Shown: one piece after another, positions 1 to 10,300 of the stretch
Layout: every line of letters starts with the position of its first letter
Position numbering within the stretch: the first letter of the stretch is position 1
Assembly: GCF_900119795.1 (NCBI RefSeq)
Contig: NZ_LT634361.1
Span: 1,240,001 to 1,304,000 of the forward strand
DNA length: 64,000 nt
Source of the DNA: Tenacibaculum maritimum NCIMB 2154
GTDB taxonomy: Bacteria > Bacteroidota > Bacteroidia > Flavobacteriales > Flavobacteriaceae
Direction of reading: 5' to 3'
The notes under the pieces: generated by a model
Told to the model about the DNA's origin: nothing
The model's database searches: none
Seen by the model: only the letters and a program-made list of their open reading frames with translations
Made by a program: the position numbers and the translations under genes

Positions 1-1
1 G

Positions 2-262
2 TTTAGTCCAGTAGATAAAAAAGGACAAGAGCTTTGGGATCGATACACTTTTTATAAAGACGAAATGTTTAGTAAAACACATACTACATACAGTCCATGG
101 ATTGTATTGAAAACAAATGATAAAAAAACAGCTAGACTAGAGGCTATTCGTCATGTGTTGTCACAATTTCAATATGAAGGAAAAGAAGAAGCTATTGTAC
201 AGTTAAACCCAGATCCAAATGTAGTGATGCGTTACTATCGTTCGGTACATCAAATAGATTAA
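2..262 (+). CDS. Polyphosphate kinase 2 family protein, C-terminal fragment
   Basis: The reading frame is already open at base 2 and runs to TAA at 260-262, so the gene starts before the window. The 86 visible residues match the C-terminus of the complete PPK2 protein just downstream: both have a K-x-Q-E-L-W-D stretch, then a K-x-x-M-F-S-K-T motif and S-P-W. PPK2 enzymes transfer phosphate between polyphosphate and nucleotides; the catalytic Walker motifs of this copy lie outside the window. It ends 3 bases before the next PPK2 gene, so the two are a tandem pair and probably co-transcribed. The PPK2 class cannot be told from this part. Confidence 0.85.
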   Translation, partial: FSPVDKKGQELWDRYTFYKDEMFSKTHTTYSPWIVLKTNDKKTARLEAIRHVLSQFQYEGKEEAIVQLNPDPNVVMRYYRSVHQID

Positions 263-265
263 GTT

Positions 266-1054
266 ATGGAGAAAAAAAGATTAACAACATCAGATGTAAA
301 AAAGCTAAATACGAAAAAAGGTTTGTTAGCGGTAGTGGCTAAAACTCCTTTGAATTTAGAGCGTGCAATAAGATATGTGGATTACCAGCGAAAGTTAGCA
401 AAGCTACAAGTAGAATTGATCAAACTACAAACATGGGTAATTAACGAAAATGAGCGAGTAATTGTTGTCTTTGAAGGAAGAGATGCGGCAGGAAAAGGAG
501 GCGCAATTCGGAGAATAACAGAGAGAATAAATCCAAGGCATATGCGTATTGTGGCTTTACCAAAACCAACAGAAGACCAAGAAGGACAGTGGTATTTTCA
601 GCGTTATGTTGAGCAGTTACCCAAGGCAGGAGAAATGGTGTTTTTTGATAGAAGTTGGTATAATAGAGCGGTAGTAGAGCCTGTGAATGGGTTTTGTACG
701 AAAGAAGAATATGAGGTTTTTATGAATCAAGTGAATGATTTTGAACGTATGATTTTAGAGTCAGGAATTCGATTGGTGAAAATTTATATGTCGATATCTA
801 AAAAAGAGCAAAGAAAAAGGTTTTTAGATATAAAAAATAATCCGCTAAAGCAGTGGAAAATGACGGCTGTAGATGAAAAAGCACAAGAATTATGGGATGA
901 CTATACCGCTTACAAGAAAAAAATGTTTTCAAAAACGAATACATTAATATCTCCATGGAAAGTGATTAGAGCCAATAGAAAAACCGAAGCACGTATTAAT
1001 GTGCTTAATCATCTTTTGAAAAGTATTCCTTATGATAAAGACATAGAAGTTTAA
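266..1054 (+). CDS. Polyphosphate kinase 2 family protein
   Basis: This 262-residue cytoplasmic protein has the usual size of a single-domain PPK2. The Walker A loop GRDAAGKGG lies at residues 71-79 and the Walker B stretch VFFDRSWYNR at about 125-134. The basic lid segment K-K-E-Q-R-K-R-F is near residue 178. PPK2 proteins use polyphosphate to phosphorylate NDP or NMP, or run the reverse reaction; the sequence alone does not decide the direction. It follows another PPK2 gene by 3 bases and overlaps the stop codon of the convergent ArsC-like gene by 4 bases. The family call is firm and the substrate is not. Confidence 0.9.
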   Translation: MEKKRLTTSDVKKLNTKKGLLAVVAKTPLNLERAIRYVDYQRKLAKLQVELIKLQTWVINENERVIVVFEGRDAAGKGGAIRRITERINPRHMRIVALPKPTEDQEGQWYFQRYVEQLPKAGEMVFFDRSWYNRAVVEPVNGFCTKEEYEVFMNQVNDFERMILESGIRLVKIYMSISKKEQRKRFLDIKNNPLKQWKMTAVDEKAQELWDDYTAYKKKMFSKTNTLISPWKVIRANRKTEARINVLNHLLKSIPYDKDIEV

Positions 1055-1695
1055 TCAGCAGCTTCAATTATTCTTTTAATCTCAGAGAAGAGAAAACCGA
1101 TTTCGGTTGCTATTTCTTGGCTTGTTTCTAGGTATTTATCTGCTTGGGAAGCGGTGTTGTCGGAAATTTTAGGATCAACATAAGGTAAGTGGAAACGATC
1201 AATAGCATCCGGAATAAAAGGACAGTTTTCATCAGCGCTATTGCAAGTTGTGATAGCAATATAAGGATAGGGGTTATTGGCATCGTCAAAAAGTTTAGAA
1301 AAACCTAGACTATGCTTTTTTGTTTTACTAAATGAAATTAGGTATTTAGGATTTTGGTGAGAGAAATCAATGATATTGAAATTAAAACCTGATTGTTGTA
1401 ATGCTTTTACTGTATTTTTGTGAAAAGCAGTAACCGCTGTACCTCCTGAGTAGGCGTGTATATTTTCTAATTCATAATATTCGGCGGCAAAAAAAGCCCA
1501 AATTTGAGCAAATTGACTACGTCGTGAGTTGTGTGTGCAAATAAAATTTAAATTTATTTTTTCTCTATCTAAATATTCTTCTGCTATTTTTGCAGCTATA
1601 GAAAATAATAATTCTTTTCGTTCATTTGTAATTGTGCTCTTTTTTAAGGAATCAGTAAAAAACTTTATAGTGTCTAAGGTTTTTGTAGAAATCAT
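1051..1695 (-). CDS. ArsC-like low-molecular-weight phosphatase / arsenate reductase family protein
   Basis: This 214-residue protein has the low-molecular-weight phosphatase P-loop CTHNSRRS (Cys53, Arg59; the CX5R signature) after a roughly 45-residue N-terminal helical extension. The pair Cys151 and Cys158, in TTCNSADENCPF, has the same 7-residue spacing as the redox cysteines of thioredoxin-linked ArsC. A V-D-P-K motif (about 173-176) sits where the family carries its general acid Asp. Arsenate reductase or protein-tyrosine phosphatase activity are both possible, and no ars transporter or regulator is nearby. The gene converges on the PPK2 gene, overlapping it by 4 bases. Confidence 0.8.
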   Translation of the reverse strand: MISTKTLDTIKFFTDSLKKSTITNERKELLFSIAAKIAEEYLDREKINLNFICTHNSRRSQFAQIWAFFAAEYYELENIHAYSGGTAVTAFHKNTVKALQQSGFNFNIIDFSHQNPKYLISFSKTKKHSLGFSKLFDDANNPYPYIAITTCNSADENCPFIPDAIDRFHLPYVDPKISDNTASQADKYLETSQEIATEIGFLFSEIKRIIEAAD

Positions 1696-1715
1696 GATAC
1701 AAGGTTTCTTTTAAA

Positions 1716-1750
1716 GGGGGAATAATTCAGTTTATATTGAAGCAAAAATA
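1716..1750 (-). promoter_or_regulatory. Promoter and C-run leader of the ArsC-like gene
   Basis: Read on the minus strand, TATTTTTG (1750 to 1743) matches the Bacteroidetes -7 box TAnnTTTG. A CCCCC run follows at 1720-1716, about 20 bases before the ATG. No clear -33 box is seen at the usual spacing. Confidence 0.5.
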
Positions 1751-1789
1751 AAATAAACAGCAAATATTTAATTTAAAAAAAAGTTAAGA

Positions 1790-2341
1790 ATGGGTTTAGA
1801 AATAGGAAATAAAGTTGCCGCAATAGATGATGTTGTAAAGGGAGTTGTAGTAGCAGTGGAAAAAGATGTTATTTCTGTGGAATCTAATGATGGGATGGTG
1901 TATAAATTTTATAAGGCTGAATTGGTGAAAATAGAAATAGAGCAATATGAGTTAACGAAGTATTCTGATATAAATAATAAGTTGCTAAAGGAAAAGGTAG
2001 GTGAAAAGAAAAATAAAAAGGTGCTATTTGCCAAAAGAAAACAGGAAATTATAATGGAAGTAGATTTACACATAAGTAAATTGGTTAAGTCTTCAAAAGG
2101 AATGGGTAATTATGATATGCTATCCATACAATTAGAAGAGGCTCGAAGAAAAATAGAATACTGTATAAGAAAAAGAATTTCAAAGGTGATATTTATACAT
2201 GGAGTAGGAGAAGGAGTATTAAAATCGGAATTACAGTATCTCTTTAACAAGTACCCTGTGGAATATTACGATGCGGCTTATCATAAATATGGATTAGGAG
2301 CTACTGAGGTTTATATATATCAAAATTCGAATGAATTGTAA
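1790..2341 (+). CDS. Smr-domain protein (MutS2 C-terminal-like)
   Basis: This 183-residue protein has a small beta-rich N-terminal part (about residues 1-50) resembling a KOW/Tudor-like fold, a lysine-rich linker, and a C-terminal Smr domain. The Smr signature is visible as VDLHI near residue 91 and HGVGEG near residue 137. Smr domains are nucleases or nucleic-acid binders, found alone or at the end of MutS2. No MutS ATPase is present, so calling it a mismatch-repair protein would overstate it. The cysteine desulfurase gene follows after 13 bases and is probably co-transcribed. Confidence 0.8.
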   Translation: MGLEIGNKVAAIDDVVKGVVVAVEKDVISVESNDGMVYKFYKAELVKIEIEQYELTKYSDINNKLLKEKVGEKKNKKVLFAKRKQEIIMEVDLHISKLVKSSKGMGNYDMLSIQLEEARRKIEYCIRKRISKVIFIHGVGEGVLKSELQYLFNKYPVEYYDAAYHKYGLGATEVYIYQNSNEL

Positions 2342-2354
2342 TTTACAAAAAAGG

Positions 2355-3491
2355 ATGAAAAAAATTTATTTAGATAACGCGGCAACTACACCGATAGCAG
2401 AGGAGGTGATAACAGTGATGGTTGAATCTATGCAAACCAATAATGGGAATCCATCTTCGATACATCAATTCGGTAGAAAAGCAAAATCATCTATAGAAAA
2501 TGCTCGGAAAAATATAGCAAAGCATTTTAATGTATCTGCAAGTGAACTGGTTTTTACGGCAGGAGGCACAGAGGCTGATAATTTAATTTTACAAAATGCT
2601 GTAATAAATTTTGGGGTACAAACAATTGTAACTTCAAAAATAGAACATCATGCTGTTTTAAGAACGATTGCTTATTTGGAGGAAATGTATGATGTTAAGG
2701 TTATTTATTTAGAAGTAGATGAGTTTGGCGATTTAGATTTGTTTGGTTTAAGTAGGGTTCTGCTAGAGGAAAAGGAAAAAGTACTAGTAAGTTTGATGTA
2801 TGTAAATAATGAAATAGGAAACCTCTTAGATGTAGCTAAAGTTTCTGAACTTTGTCAAAAATATAAGGCGTTATTTCATTCAGATGCGGTGCAAGCAATA
2901 GGGCATTATCATTTAGACCTCCAAAAAATACCGATAGATTTTATAGCGGTTAGCGCACATAAGTTTCATGGTCCTAAGGGAGTTGGATTTGCTTATTTTA
3001 GAAAAGGAGTTGGGATAAAGCCAATGTTATATGGAGGAAAGCAAGAAAAAGGAGCTAGGGCTGGTACAGAGAATGTGCATGCAATTTTAGGAATGGAAAA
3101 GGCATTAGCGATGGCTATTACTTCATTAAATGAGAATAGAGCTACTATCTTGAAGATGAAGATGTATTTTATAAAAGAGTTAAAAAAAATATCTTCTGAT
3201 ATAAAATTTAATGGATTTTCTGCGGATGAAGAGCGGAGTAGTTATGCAATCTTGAATGTAAGATTTCCAATAAAAGATAAGATGCTGCTTTTTAATTTAG
3301 ATTTAAATGGGATTGCCGCTTCTGGAGGAAGTGCTTGCCAGAGTGGTAGTCATAAAGGATCTCATGTATTAAAAACTTTTTTGAAAGAAGGAGAAGAAGA
3401 GAAGGCTTCTGTTAGATTTTCTTTTAGCAAATACACAACAAAAGAAGATTTGGATTATGTATTGTCTTTTTTTAGAAAGAGGCTAGTGTAA
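2355..3491 (+). CDS. Cysteine desulfurase, NifS/IscS family
   Basis: This PLP enzyme takes sulfur from L-cysteine for Fe-S clusters or tRNA thiolation. The N-terminus KKIYLDNAATTP, the PLP-lysine motif SAHKFHGPKG and the catalytic-cysteine loop SACQSGSHKG near the C-terminus are all clear. An upstream in-frame ATG at 2331 overlaps the Smr gene and adds eight residues the family lacks, so I start at the ATG at 2355, which also has AAAAAAGG just before it. At 378 residues the length is normal. No isc or suf partners are adjacent. Whether it serves Fe-S assembly or tRNA thiolation cannot be decided. Confidence 0.9.
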   Translation: MKKIYLDNAATTPIAEEVITVMVESMQTNNGNPSSIHQFGRKAKSSIENARKNIAKHFNVSASELVFTAGGTEADNLILQNAVINFGVQTIVTSKIEHHAVLRTIAYLEEMYDVKVIYLEVDEFGDLDLFGLSRVLLEEKEKVLVSLMYVNNEIGNLLDVAKVSELCQKYKALFHSDAVQAIGHYHLDLQKIPIDFIAVSAHKFHGPKGVGFAYFRKGVGIKPMLYGGKQEKGARAGTENVHAILGMEKALAMAITSLNENRATILKMKMYFIKELKKISSDIKFNGFSADEERSSYAILNVRFPIKDKMLLFNLDLNGIAASGGSACQSGSHKGSHVLKTFLKEGEEEKASVRFSFSKYTTKEDLDYVLSFFRKRLV

Positions 3492-3866
3492 TTAGTTTTT
3501 TTTAAGGTTTTAAGCGTTTTTGAAAGCTGTTTAATATAGATGGGTTATTGATTTTTTTTGATTCGTTAGAAAGGTTTTTACGAATGTCTTTTTTATATTA
3601 AAAATTTATTGTATCATTGTTTTTTATAAATTATTTAAATAATAGATAATTATGTGACTTTTTGAAAAAAAGATGTCTAATTGTTTATAGATAATAATTT
3701 GTATATTTGCCTAATATTTTTTAATCCCCCGAATAACATATCGGGCGTTTTGTGAAGTAAAATGCACTAGCGCTTTGTTGAATTTGGGTAGTTATATAAT
3801 CTACTTTCTAGTATTTTAAATAATTAATAGAACTATGTATATAGTTATATGGAAATTAAATAATAT
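3492..3866 (+). promoter_or_regulatory. Intergenic region with promoter and C-run hairpin leader
   Basis: No coding region is seen here. TATATTTG at 3702-3709 matches the -7 box TAnnTTTG, with TTG at 3681-3683 eighteen bases upstream. A transcript starting near 3716 would have a leader of about 150 bases. The leader begins with a CCCCC run (3726-3730) that folds into CCCGA/TCGGG (3728-3732 with 3741-3745) around an 8-base loop, followed by CGTTTTG. Confidence 0.55.
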
Positions 3867-6800
3867 ATGAAATCTTCTTACTTCTTAAGATTGCACAAGC
3901 AATTAGCGTGCGATTTATTTATTGCTTTGTTTTTCTTGTCTTTTACGAATATTACGAACGCACAAATTAATGTAATAACTGATACGCCTGTAGCAGCAGC
4001 TCCTTTTGAAACTTATAGAGGTACCTATAATTATGTAGTTACAGGAGGTACTTTAAGGACGGGGCCTAACGGAAGTGCGGGACAATGTCAAGTAGCCAAT
4101 TCGGATGCTCAAACTTTAACAGGGATCCCTGTTGGAGCTACTATAACAAGAGCTTATTTGTATTGGGCGGGAAGCGGTCAGGTTGCAGATACTAATGTTA
4201 CTTTTCAAGGAGAATCTGTAACATCATCAAGGAATTATACGGCAAGTTATGACTTTAATGCGTTGCCTAATAGGTTTTATTTTTTCAATGGCATTGCGGA
4301 TGTTACCTCTATAGTGGCAGTAGGAAGGAATACAACATATACATTTGCAGATCTTACCGTTGATGTTGGAGGTGGTTTTAGTGATAATTGGTATTGCTCA
4401 ACGGGAGGAGTACTCTCTGGTTGGGCGCTACTTGTGGTGTATAACGATCCTTCGGCAACAAACAAGGTAGTTAACATTTACGAAGGTTTTGATATTAATA
4501 GAAATAGTACGAGTTCTTTTACATTGGCAAACTTAGAGGTTACTCCAGGAGGAGAAGGGAGTGTTGCTGGTATTATTTGGGAAGGAGATGAGACTTTAAG
4601 CGGAACGAATAGTTCTCCTGAAGAATTTCGATTTAATGGTTTTTCTTTAGTAGATCCTTTAAATCCAGCTAATAGTACATATAATGGAACAGTTACTTCT
4701 ACAGGTTCTAATGTAGAGTATGGTGTAGATGTTGATTATTTTAATGTAAGTCCTTATATATCAGGAGGAGATACAGAGGCAACTTTAGAGGTGCAATCTT
4801 CTAACGATTTAATTTTTTCAAGTGCATTTGTTGTGGCTGTAGATAATCTTTTGCCGGAGTTATCTATAACAAAAACATCGTTTCCTACGGGTGAACTGAT
4901 TCCTGGAAGTCTTGTAAAGTATAAGATAGAGGTTGAAAATACAGCAGTATTGCCTGTTTCAGATATAGTTTTAGATGATGTTTTGCCTTCAGGAGTTACA
5001 TATGTACCAGGGTCAGCACAGAAAACTTATCCTTTGGTTAATGGCGTGCAAACAACAGCTAGTTATAGTAATTCTGATGTAATTCCAGAATTTGATAATA
5101 ACTGTAATGGAGGGTTAACGGAAATTGTGATTAATGTTCCTGATTCTTTTATTGTAGATGATTTAAATGTTGGGATAGCATTGAATGGTTTTGATAAGGG
5201 AGATGTGAATTTATGGATAGAATCTCCTGCTGGAGTTCGGCTTATGTTATTAAAATCAAGGACTACTTTTGGTGCGGATTTGGATAATTTTGATGCGCTA
5301 CTGGATTCTGAATCTGTTAATGTAAATGGAACACTTTATGACGGAAATCATGATACATCTACAGTGGGTTTTGAGAATATTGCACAATCAGTGGCTTCTT
5401 TGTCAACTTACACAGGTATAAATGCTAAGGGGGATTGGAAAATAATTATATGTGATAATTTTTCGGGCTCGCCAACAAATTATTTGCAAAGCTCATTACG
5501 GTTTACTTATACGCCGGCAAATGATGTGACAAATGCTGCGAATCCTCCAGTAAACATGGTGTTGGCTTCGGATAATGTAAGCTTGAGGTCGGCTGAAAAA
5601 ATGACTATTACGTTTGATGCTATTGTAAATTCTAATGCTTATGGAGAAACGTTACTAAATAGAGCTACCGTTAATTCTGTAGATCTAATCAGTGCTGTTT
5701 CGGATACAGCTCAGAATACTGTTATCGTTAATCCTTGTGTAAATGGAGCAAGTACAAATGGAGTGCCTACAGTAACAGATAAAGATGGAGATGGAATAAA
5801 TAATACATGTGACGTAGATGATGATAATGATGGTGTGTTGGATGTTAATGAAGATATTTGCGTGGGGGTTGTTGATAGGAATTTGTTGGGAGGAGGAAGT
5901 GGTAACCCTCAGTCTTTTGTGGCTACTAACGGTGTTACTTCAGTAATAGAAAATTTGACAGATAATGTGGTTTTTAATGATGTAGGGGAAGGGTATCGAT
6001 TAGGGGGAAATACGGCAAATGTAGATAGAGAATACAGGATTACTTTTTCAAGTCCTATTTTGGGGGTTGAATTGGATTTTGAAGAGATTAATAATAATAT
6101 TGATGGGGAAGAAAGGTTGAAGGATTTTCTGGTTAACGGAGGTGGCTTTTTAAGTGTTACTCATACTGATAAAACAACAGACTTAAATGTAGTGACGTCT
6201 TTTGTGAATGGAGAATTGAGAGCTTCGTTAGGAGGGGGAGGAATGGGAACAAGAGCTAGCTTGAAAATAACGAGCACAGTGCCTTTTACGGAATTGAAAA
6301 TGACTTTTGATTTAGTAAGCTTTAACCCAGAGCTAGGTGGAGGAGCTAATAATCCTTCGGGAATCTTATTGAAGAATATTTGCATACTAGAAGATGTAGA
6401 TAATGATGGTTTGATAGGTAGTTTAGACACGGATAGCGATAATGATAATTGTCCAGATGCATTTGAGGGTGGAGGAACAATCATTGATGGATTGTCATTA
6501 TTAGTAGGAGGGAGCAATGGAGGTGTTTCTGAAAATTTGGGAATGAATTCGGATTCAGAAGGAAAGCCAATACTTGGAGGTGGTGGTTTTGAGCAAGTAA
6601 TGACTACTGCAATTATTGATAATAACGTTAGTGTTGCTTGTACAGCAGATTTAAATTTAATTAAAAAGGTAGATAATGTGCTTCCTAAAGTAGGAGATAA
6701 TGTAGTGTACACATTAACTGTAAATAATAAAGGACCGTTAGAGGCGATGGGGGTAAAGGTAACAGATGTGCTTCCTGTAGCTTTTTTAAGTTATGTTTCT

Positions 6801-6989
6801 GATGATTCTTCTTTAACAAATACATCATATTCAAATAATGTTTGGGATATAGGTGTTCTTTCAGTAGGGCAAACTGTAAGCTTGCAAATAACCGCAAATG
6901 TAAATAATTCCGGGACAATTGTGAATGTGGCAGAGATAACTCAAAGTAATCAGGTAGATGTGGATTCAGTACCCAATAGCAGAAATTAA
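3867..6989 (+). CDS. Large secreted DUF11 / P-domain / TSP3-repeat protein
   Basis: This 1040-residue protein starts with a signal peptide (about residues 1-32, ending before QINV). An N-terminal region follows, then a DUF11-type beta domain (about 328-405), a proprotein convertase P-like domain (about 409-551, with KGDVNLWIESPAG and GDWKIIICDN), calcium-binding thrombospondin type 3 repeats (about 637-662 and 842-868, with DxDxDGxxD patterns) and a second DUF11 domain (about 925-1040). It is predicted to be exported and to act at the cell surface or outside. It stops right after the last DUF11 domain, and no type IX sorting domain (type A or B) is recognisable. The last 190 residues are closely similar to those of the next gene. 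Adhesion is an inference. Confidence 0.8.
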   Translation: MKSSYFLRLHKQLACDLFIALFFLSFTNITNAQINVITDTPVAAAPFETYRGTYNYVVTGGTLRTGPNGSAGQCQVANSDAQTLTGIPVGATITRAYLYWAGSGQVADTNVTFQGESVTSSRNYTASYDFNALPNRFYFFNGIADVTSIVAVGRNTTYTFADLTVDVGGGFSDNWYCSTGGVLSGWALLVVYNDPSATNKVVNIYEGFDINRNSTSSFTLANLEVTPGGEGSVAGIIWEGDETLSGTNSSPEEFRFNGFSLVDPLNPANSTYNGTVTSTGSNVEYGVDVDYFNVSPYISGGDTEATLEVQSSNDLIFSSAFVVAVDNLLPELSITKTSFPTGELIPGSLVKYKIEVENTAVLPVSDIVLDDVLPSGVTYVPGSAQKTYPLVNGVQTTASYSNSDVIPEFDNNCNGGLTEIVINVPDSFIVDDLNVGIALNGFDKGDVNLWIESPAGVRLMLLKSRTTFGADLDNFDALLDSESVNVNGTLYDGNHDTSTVGFENIAQSVASLSTYTGINAKGDWKIIICDNFSGSPTNYLQSSLRFTYTPANDVTNAANPPVNMVLASDNVSLRSAEKMTITFDAIVNSNAYGETLLNRATVNSVDLISAVSDTAQNTVIVNPCVNGASTNGVPTVTDKDGDGINNTCDVDDDNDGVLDVNEDICVGVVDRNLLGGGSGNPQSFVATNGVTSVIENLTDNVVFNDVGEGYRLGGNTANVDREYRITFSSPILGVELDFEEINNNIDGEERLKDFLVNGGGFLSVTHTDKTTDLNVVTSFVNGELRASLGGGGMGTRASLKITSTVPFTELKMTFDLVSFNPELGGGANNPSGILLKNICILEDVDNDGLIGSLDTDSDNDNCPDAFEGGGTIIDGLSLLVGGSNGGVSENLGMNSDSEGKPILGGGGFEQVMTTAIIDNNVSVACTADLNLIKKVDNVLPKVGDNVVYTLTVNNKGPLEAMGVKVTDVLPVAFLSYVSDDSSLTNTSYSNNVWDIGVLSVGQTVSLQITANVNNSGTIVNVAEITQSNQVDVDSVPNSRN

Positions 6990-7366
6990 TTCGTAGGCTT
7001 CTTTTTTTCTTGTATTAAGGTGTAATTTAATGTGACCAACTGGTTAATATTGTGTCAGAAATAGTGAAGATTAAAAGTAAATAAGTGCTTTGATTTGCTT
7101 AAGAGAGATTTCTTAGTGAAATTAATGGTAAAAGCATGGATGATTTTGTTGTAAACAATGATAATTTTTTTTTATAGTTGAAAATGAAAGAAATAAATCA
7201 TTATCTTTGCATTATAAATTCCCCCCAAGACAATTTTTTAACTTCAAAATTACTAAATGAGATTAAAAAATTATTTTGGGGATTTTTTTTGCTAAAAATT
7301 TCCTTTGAGAGTAGAATAAGTGCGTTTCGATAGTACGAAATTGGAAAAATATAAATATAATAGTGT
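6990..7366 (+). promoter_or_regulatory. Intergenic region with promoter
   Basis: The first 180 bases hold nothing I can recognise. TATCTTTG at 7202-7209 is a good -7 box, with TTG at 7178-7180 twenty-one bases upstream. The predicted start near 7216 gives a leader of about 150 bases, whose structured part is listed separately. Confidence 0.6.
7221..7290 (+). terminator. Terminator-like attenuator in the leader of the 7367 gene
   Basis: CCCCAA (7223-7228) pairs with TTGGGG (7276-7281). Inside that pair, AATTTTTTAA (7232-7241) is perfectly complementary to TTAAAAAATT (7263-7272). Eight T residues follow directly at 7283-7290. This is the layout of an intrinsic terminator, placed between a predicted promoter (7202-7209) and the ATG at 7367, so it may attenuate the gene rather than end an upstream transcript. 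Confidence 0.55.
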
Positions 7367-10300
7367 ATGATAAAAAATTACTCCATGTCTATTTTGAAAT
7401 TAAATAGTGAAATAAAAAGTACAGCTACCTTTTTATTGCTCCTTTTATTAGCTGGTAATTTTATGTATGGTCAGTGTACTGATGGTGAACTGAATTTTAC
7501 ATGGTCAGGGCAAGCAGGTGGAGGAAACCAGTTTGTTTGGAATGCTGGTCAAAGAACTGGTAGTGATACTTTTACAAGTTGTGCTTCTAATGTTACGGTT
7601 ACGGTTACTGTAGATGATGATAATAATGGAAGTTCAGAAGTGTATTATGATGGGAGTCAAAGTGGAGGAAATAGTACTTCTGGAGGAGGAGCTTTCGCAA
7701 ACCAAGGGTTAACTATTTGGTTAGATAATAATGAAAATTTGTTTGATGCTGATGCTATGGTTGTGGGAGAAAGAGCAACGATCGTTTTTGATTTTTCGGT
7801 ACCTGTTGAGCTTAAGAGTTTTCTAACGGGAGATATTGATTGGAATAATCCAGGGAATATTTCGAGCACTTGGAGAGATTTTGTAAGAGTTTCTGCTTCT
7901 AATGGAGGTACTAATGTTCCTGTTCAAGGAATAGTGCAGGCTCCAGGTACAGTAACTATGGTTGGCCAGCTTGCAGCATCAAATTTAGGAGCTATTGGCT
8001 CAACAGGAGGACTTGATCCAAGTGATCCTAGAGGGCATGTTATTTGGAACTCGCAAGGAAACCTAATAACATCTTTGAGAGTTACTTATGAGGTTGGGGT
8101 GTCAGGTACAGGGCAACAGTCATTATTGATAGGGAGCTTTTTGTTTGATGCTGATGCGGATAATGATGGTGTTTTAAATGATGTTGATCAATGTGAGGGA
8201 TTCGATGATAATATGGATGCAGATGGAGATGGGATAGCGGATGGATGCGATTTGGATGCGGATAATGATGGTATCTTAAATGTGGATGAATATAATAATT
8301 GCATTACACCTACTATTGAATTAAAAAAATATTTTTTAGATGATTTTGGGCAAGGAACTGTAAGGACATCTACACCTTATATTAGTAATTCTTATTTCTT
8401 TAATTCAATAGCCGATGTTAATGATGGTCAATATTGTGTTATAGACACACCTAACCCAGGTGCAGGGAATCATGTATCTTGGGGGACTTATGGAGATCAT
8501 ACTATAGGAGATACTAATGGGAAAATGTTAGTTATTAATTCATCTTCAAGCACTTTTGCTCATTATTACAAACGAAGTATAGAGAATATAATACCAAATA
8601 CTATTGTGAAGCTATCATTTTGGGCTCGTAATATTTGTGCTGGTTGCACCTCACAACCTGATATTACTTATTCGATTTTAGATTCTTCGGATAATGTATT
8701 AGCAACTGCTAATACAGGTGGTTTATCAACTTCGGATTGGGTGAATTATGAGCTAACAGTGAATATAGGTAGTGATACGGATTTGCAAATATCTTTAACA
8801 AATAACAATGTTCCATCTGGAGATGGTAACGATTTAGCGATAGACGATATCTCATTCTCAAGTATTGTTTGTGATTCAGATAGTGATACTATTCCCAATT
8901 ATTTAGATGTCGATAGTGATAATGATGGTTGTCCTGATGCAATGGAAGGAGGCAATACAGGGTTGAATTTAACGGATTTAAATATATTGAATCAATTGGT
9001 AGGAGGAGTAGATACAAACTCCTCTAGTGCTTCTTATGGAGTGCCAATAATTGCAGGAGGTGGTCAGGTAGATGTAAGTAGTACAAATGCTTCTGTTCAA
9101 TCAGCGGAATGTAACCCTTGTGATGCAACAAGTACGCTATATTCAGACAGGGATGGTGATAATGTAGGGGATGCATGTGATTCAGATGATGATAATGATG
9201 GTATTTTAGATGAAAATGAGGGATGCCCATCGAATTTTACTCCAGGTGAAGTCCGTCTGATACCGCCTGTTGGCGCTTGGGAAGTATTTCTTTATGATGG
9301 TCGTTTTCAAGTTTTAAACGCGTTGAATCTTGTTGATGTTCCTTCGAGAGGAGCTGATGGAACACCGGGAGGACTTGTCGTTTTAAGCGCTCATGGATTT
9401 TATACAGGAAATGTAGGGACATACACATTTAATGATGTTAGTATTGGAGCGAATCAAGATCCTACGCCTAGTGTAGTAGCTTCTGGGGTAGATATGAAGG
9501 TGTTAACTCCTTTTACAGTGTCTAACAGTGGAGACTGGTCTATTGTTTATAAAAGGACTATAGAAAATAACGGAACAATAACAATAGGAGCTCCAGGTTC
9601 GTATGTGGATGATTGGATTGAACTATTCATCAATGGAGTTTTAGTTGATTCTGTAAATTCTTTTACAGCGAGCTTGCCTGTAGCAGATGTTATTTCGGAA
9701 AATATTTCTGCAGGAGATGTAGTGGAGGTTAGATTGACGAATGGTTTAGGTCTGGGAGGTTTTAATTTATCTATACAAACACTAAATGAAGTAACGTTAG
9801 CAGTTGTCTGTGATACAGATACAGATAATGATGGTGTTCTAAATCATTTAGATACAGATAGTGATGATGACGGGTGTCCTGATGCTATAGAGGGTGCAGG
9901 AAATATAATAGGGGGCTTATCAACATTAACAGGAGGTAGTCCAACGGCAGGTAGTTCTTCTCAAAATTTAGGAACAAATGTAGATGCAGAAGGGAATCCT
10001 AAAATAAATGCAGGAGATACGACGGGGTTTGAGCAAAATAATACAGCTGCTGTAATAGATAATACTGATAGTACAGGATGTACAGCAGATTTAAGTTTGA
10101 CTAAAAAAGTAAACAAAGCGTTGCCAAAAGTAGGTGATGATATTGTATATATTCTAACAGTTAAGAATGAAGGTCCTTTAAATGCATCAGGAGTAAAAGT
10201 TACAGATGTACTGCCAGTTGGTCTTACTTATAAGTCTTCTGTAATAGATCTTTTGGGTACTTATACAAATAATGTTTGGGATATAGGTAATTTAAATGTA

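Noticed and set aside
1790..2341. MutS2 mismatch-repair gene
   Set aside because: Only the Smr domain is present; the MutS ATPase is absent.
6161..6712. 183-codon minus-strand frame inside the first large surface gene
   Set aside because: It is proline/serine-rich antisense of a well-supported + gene with no promoter box or family match.
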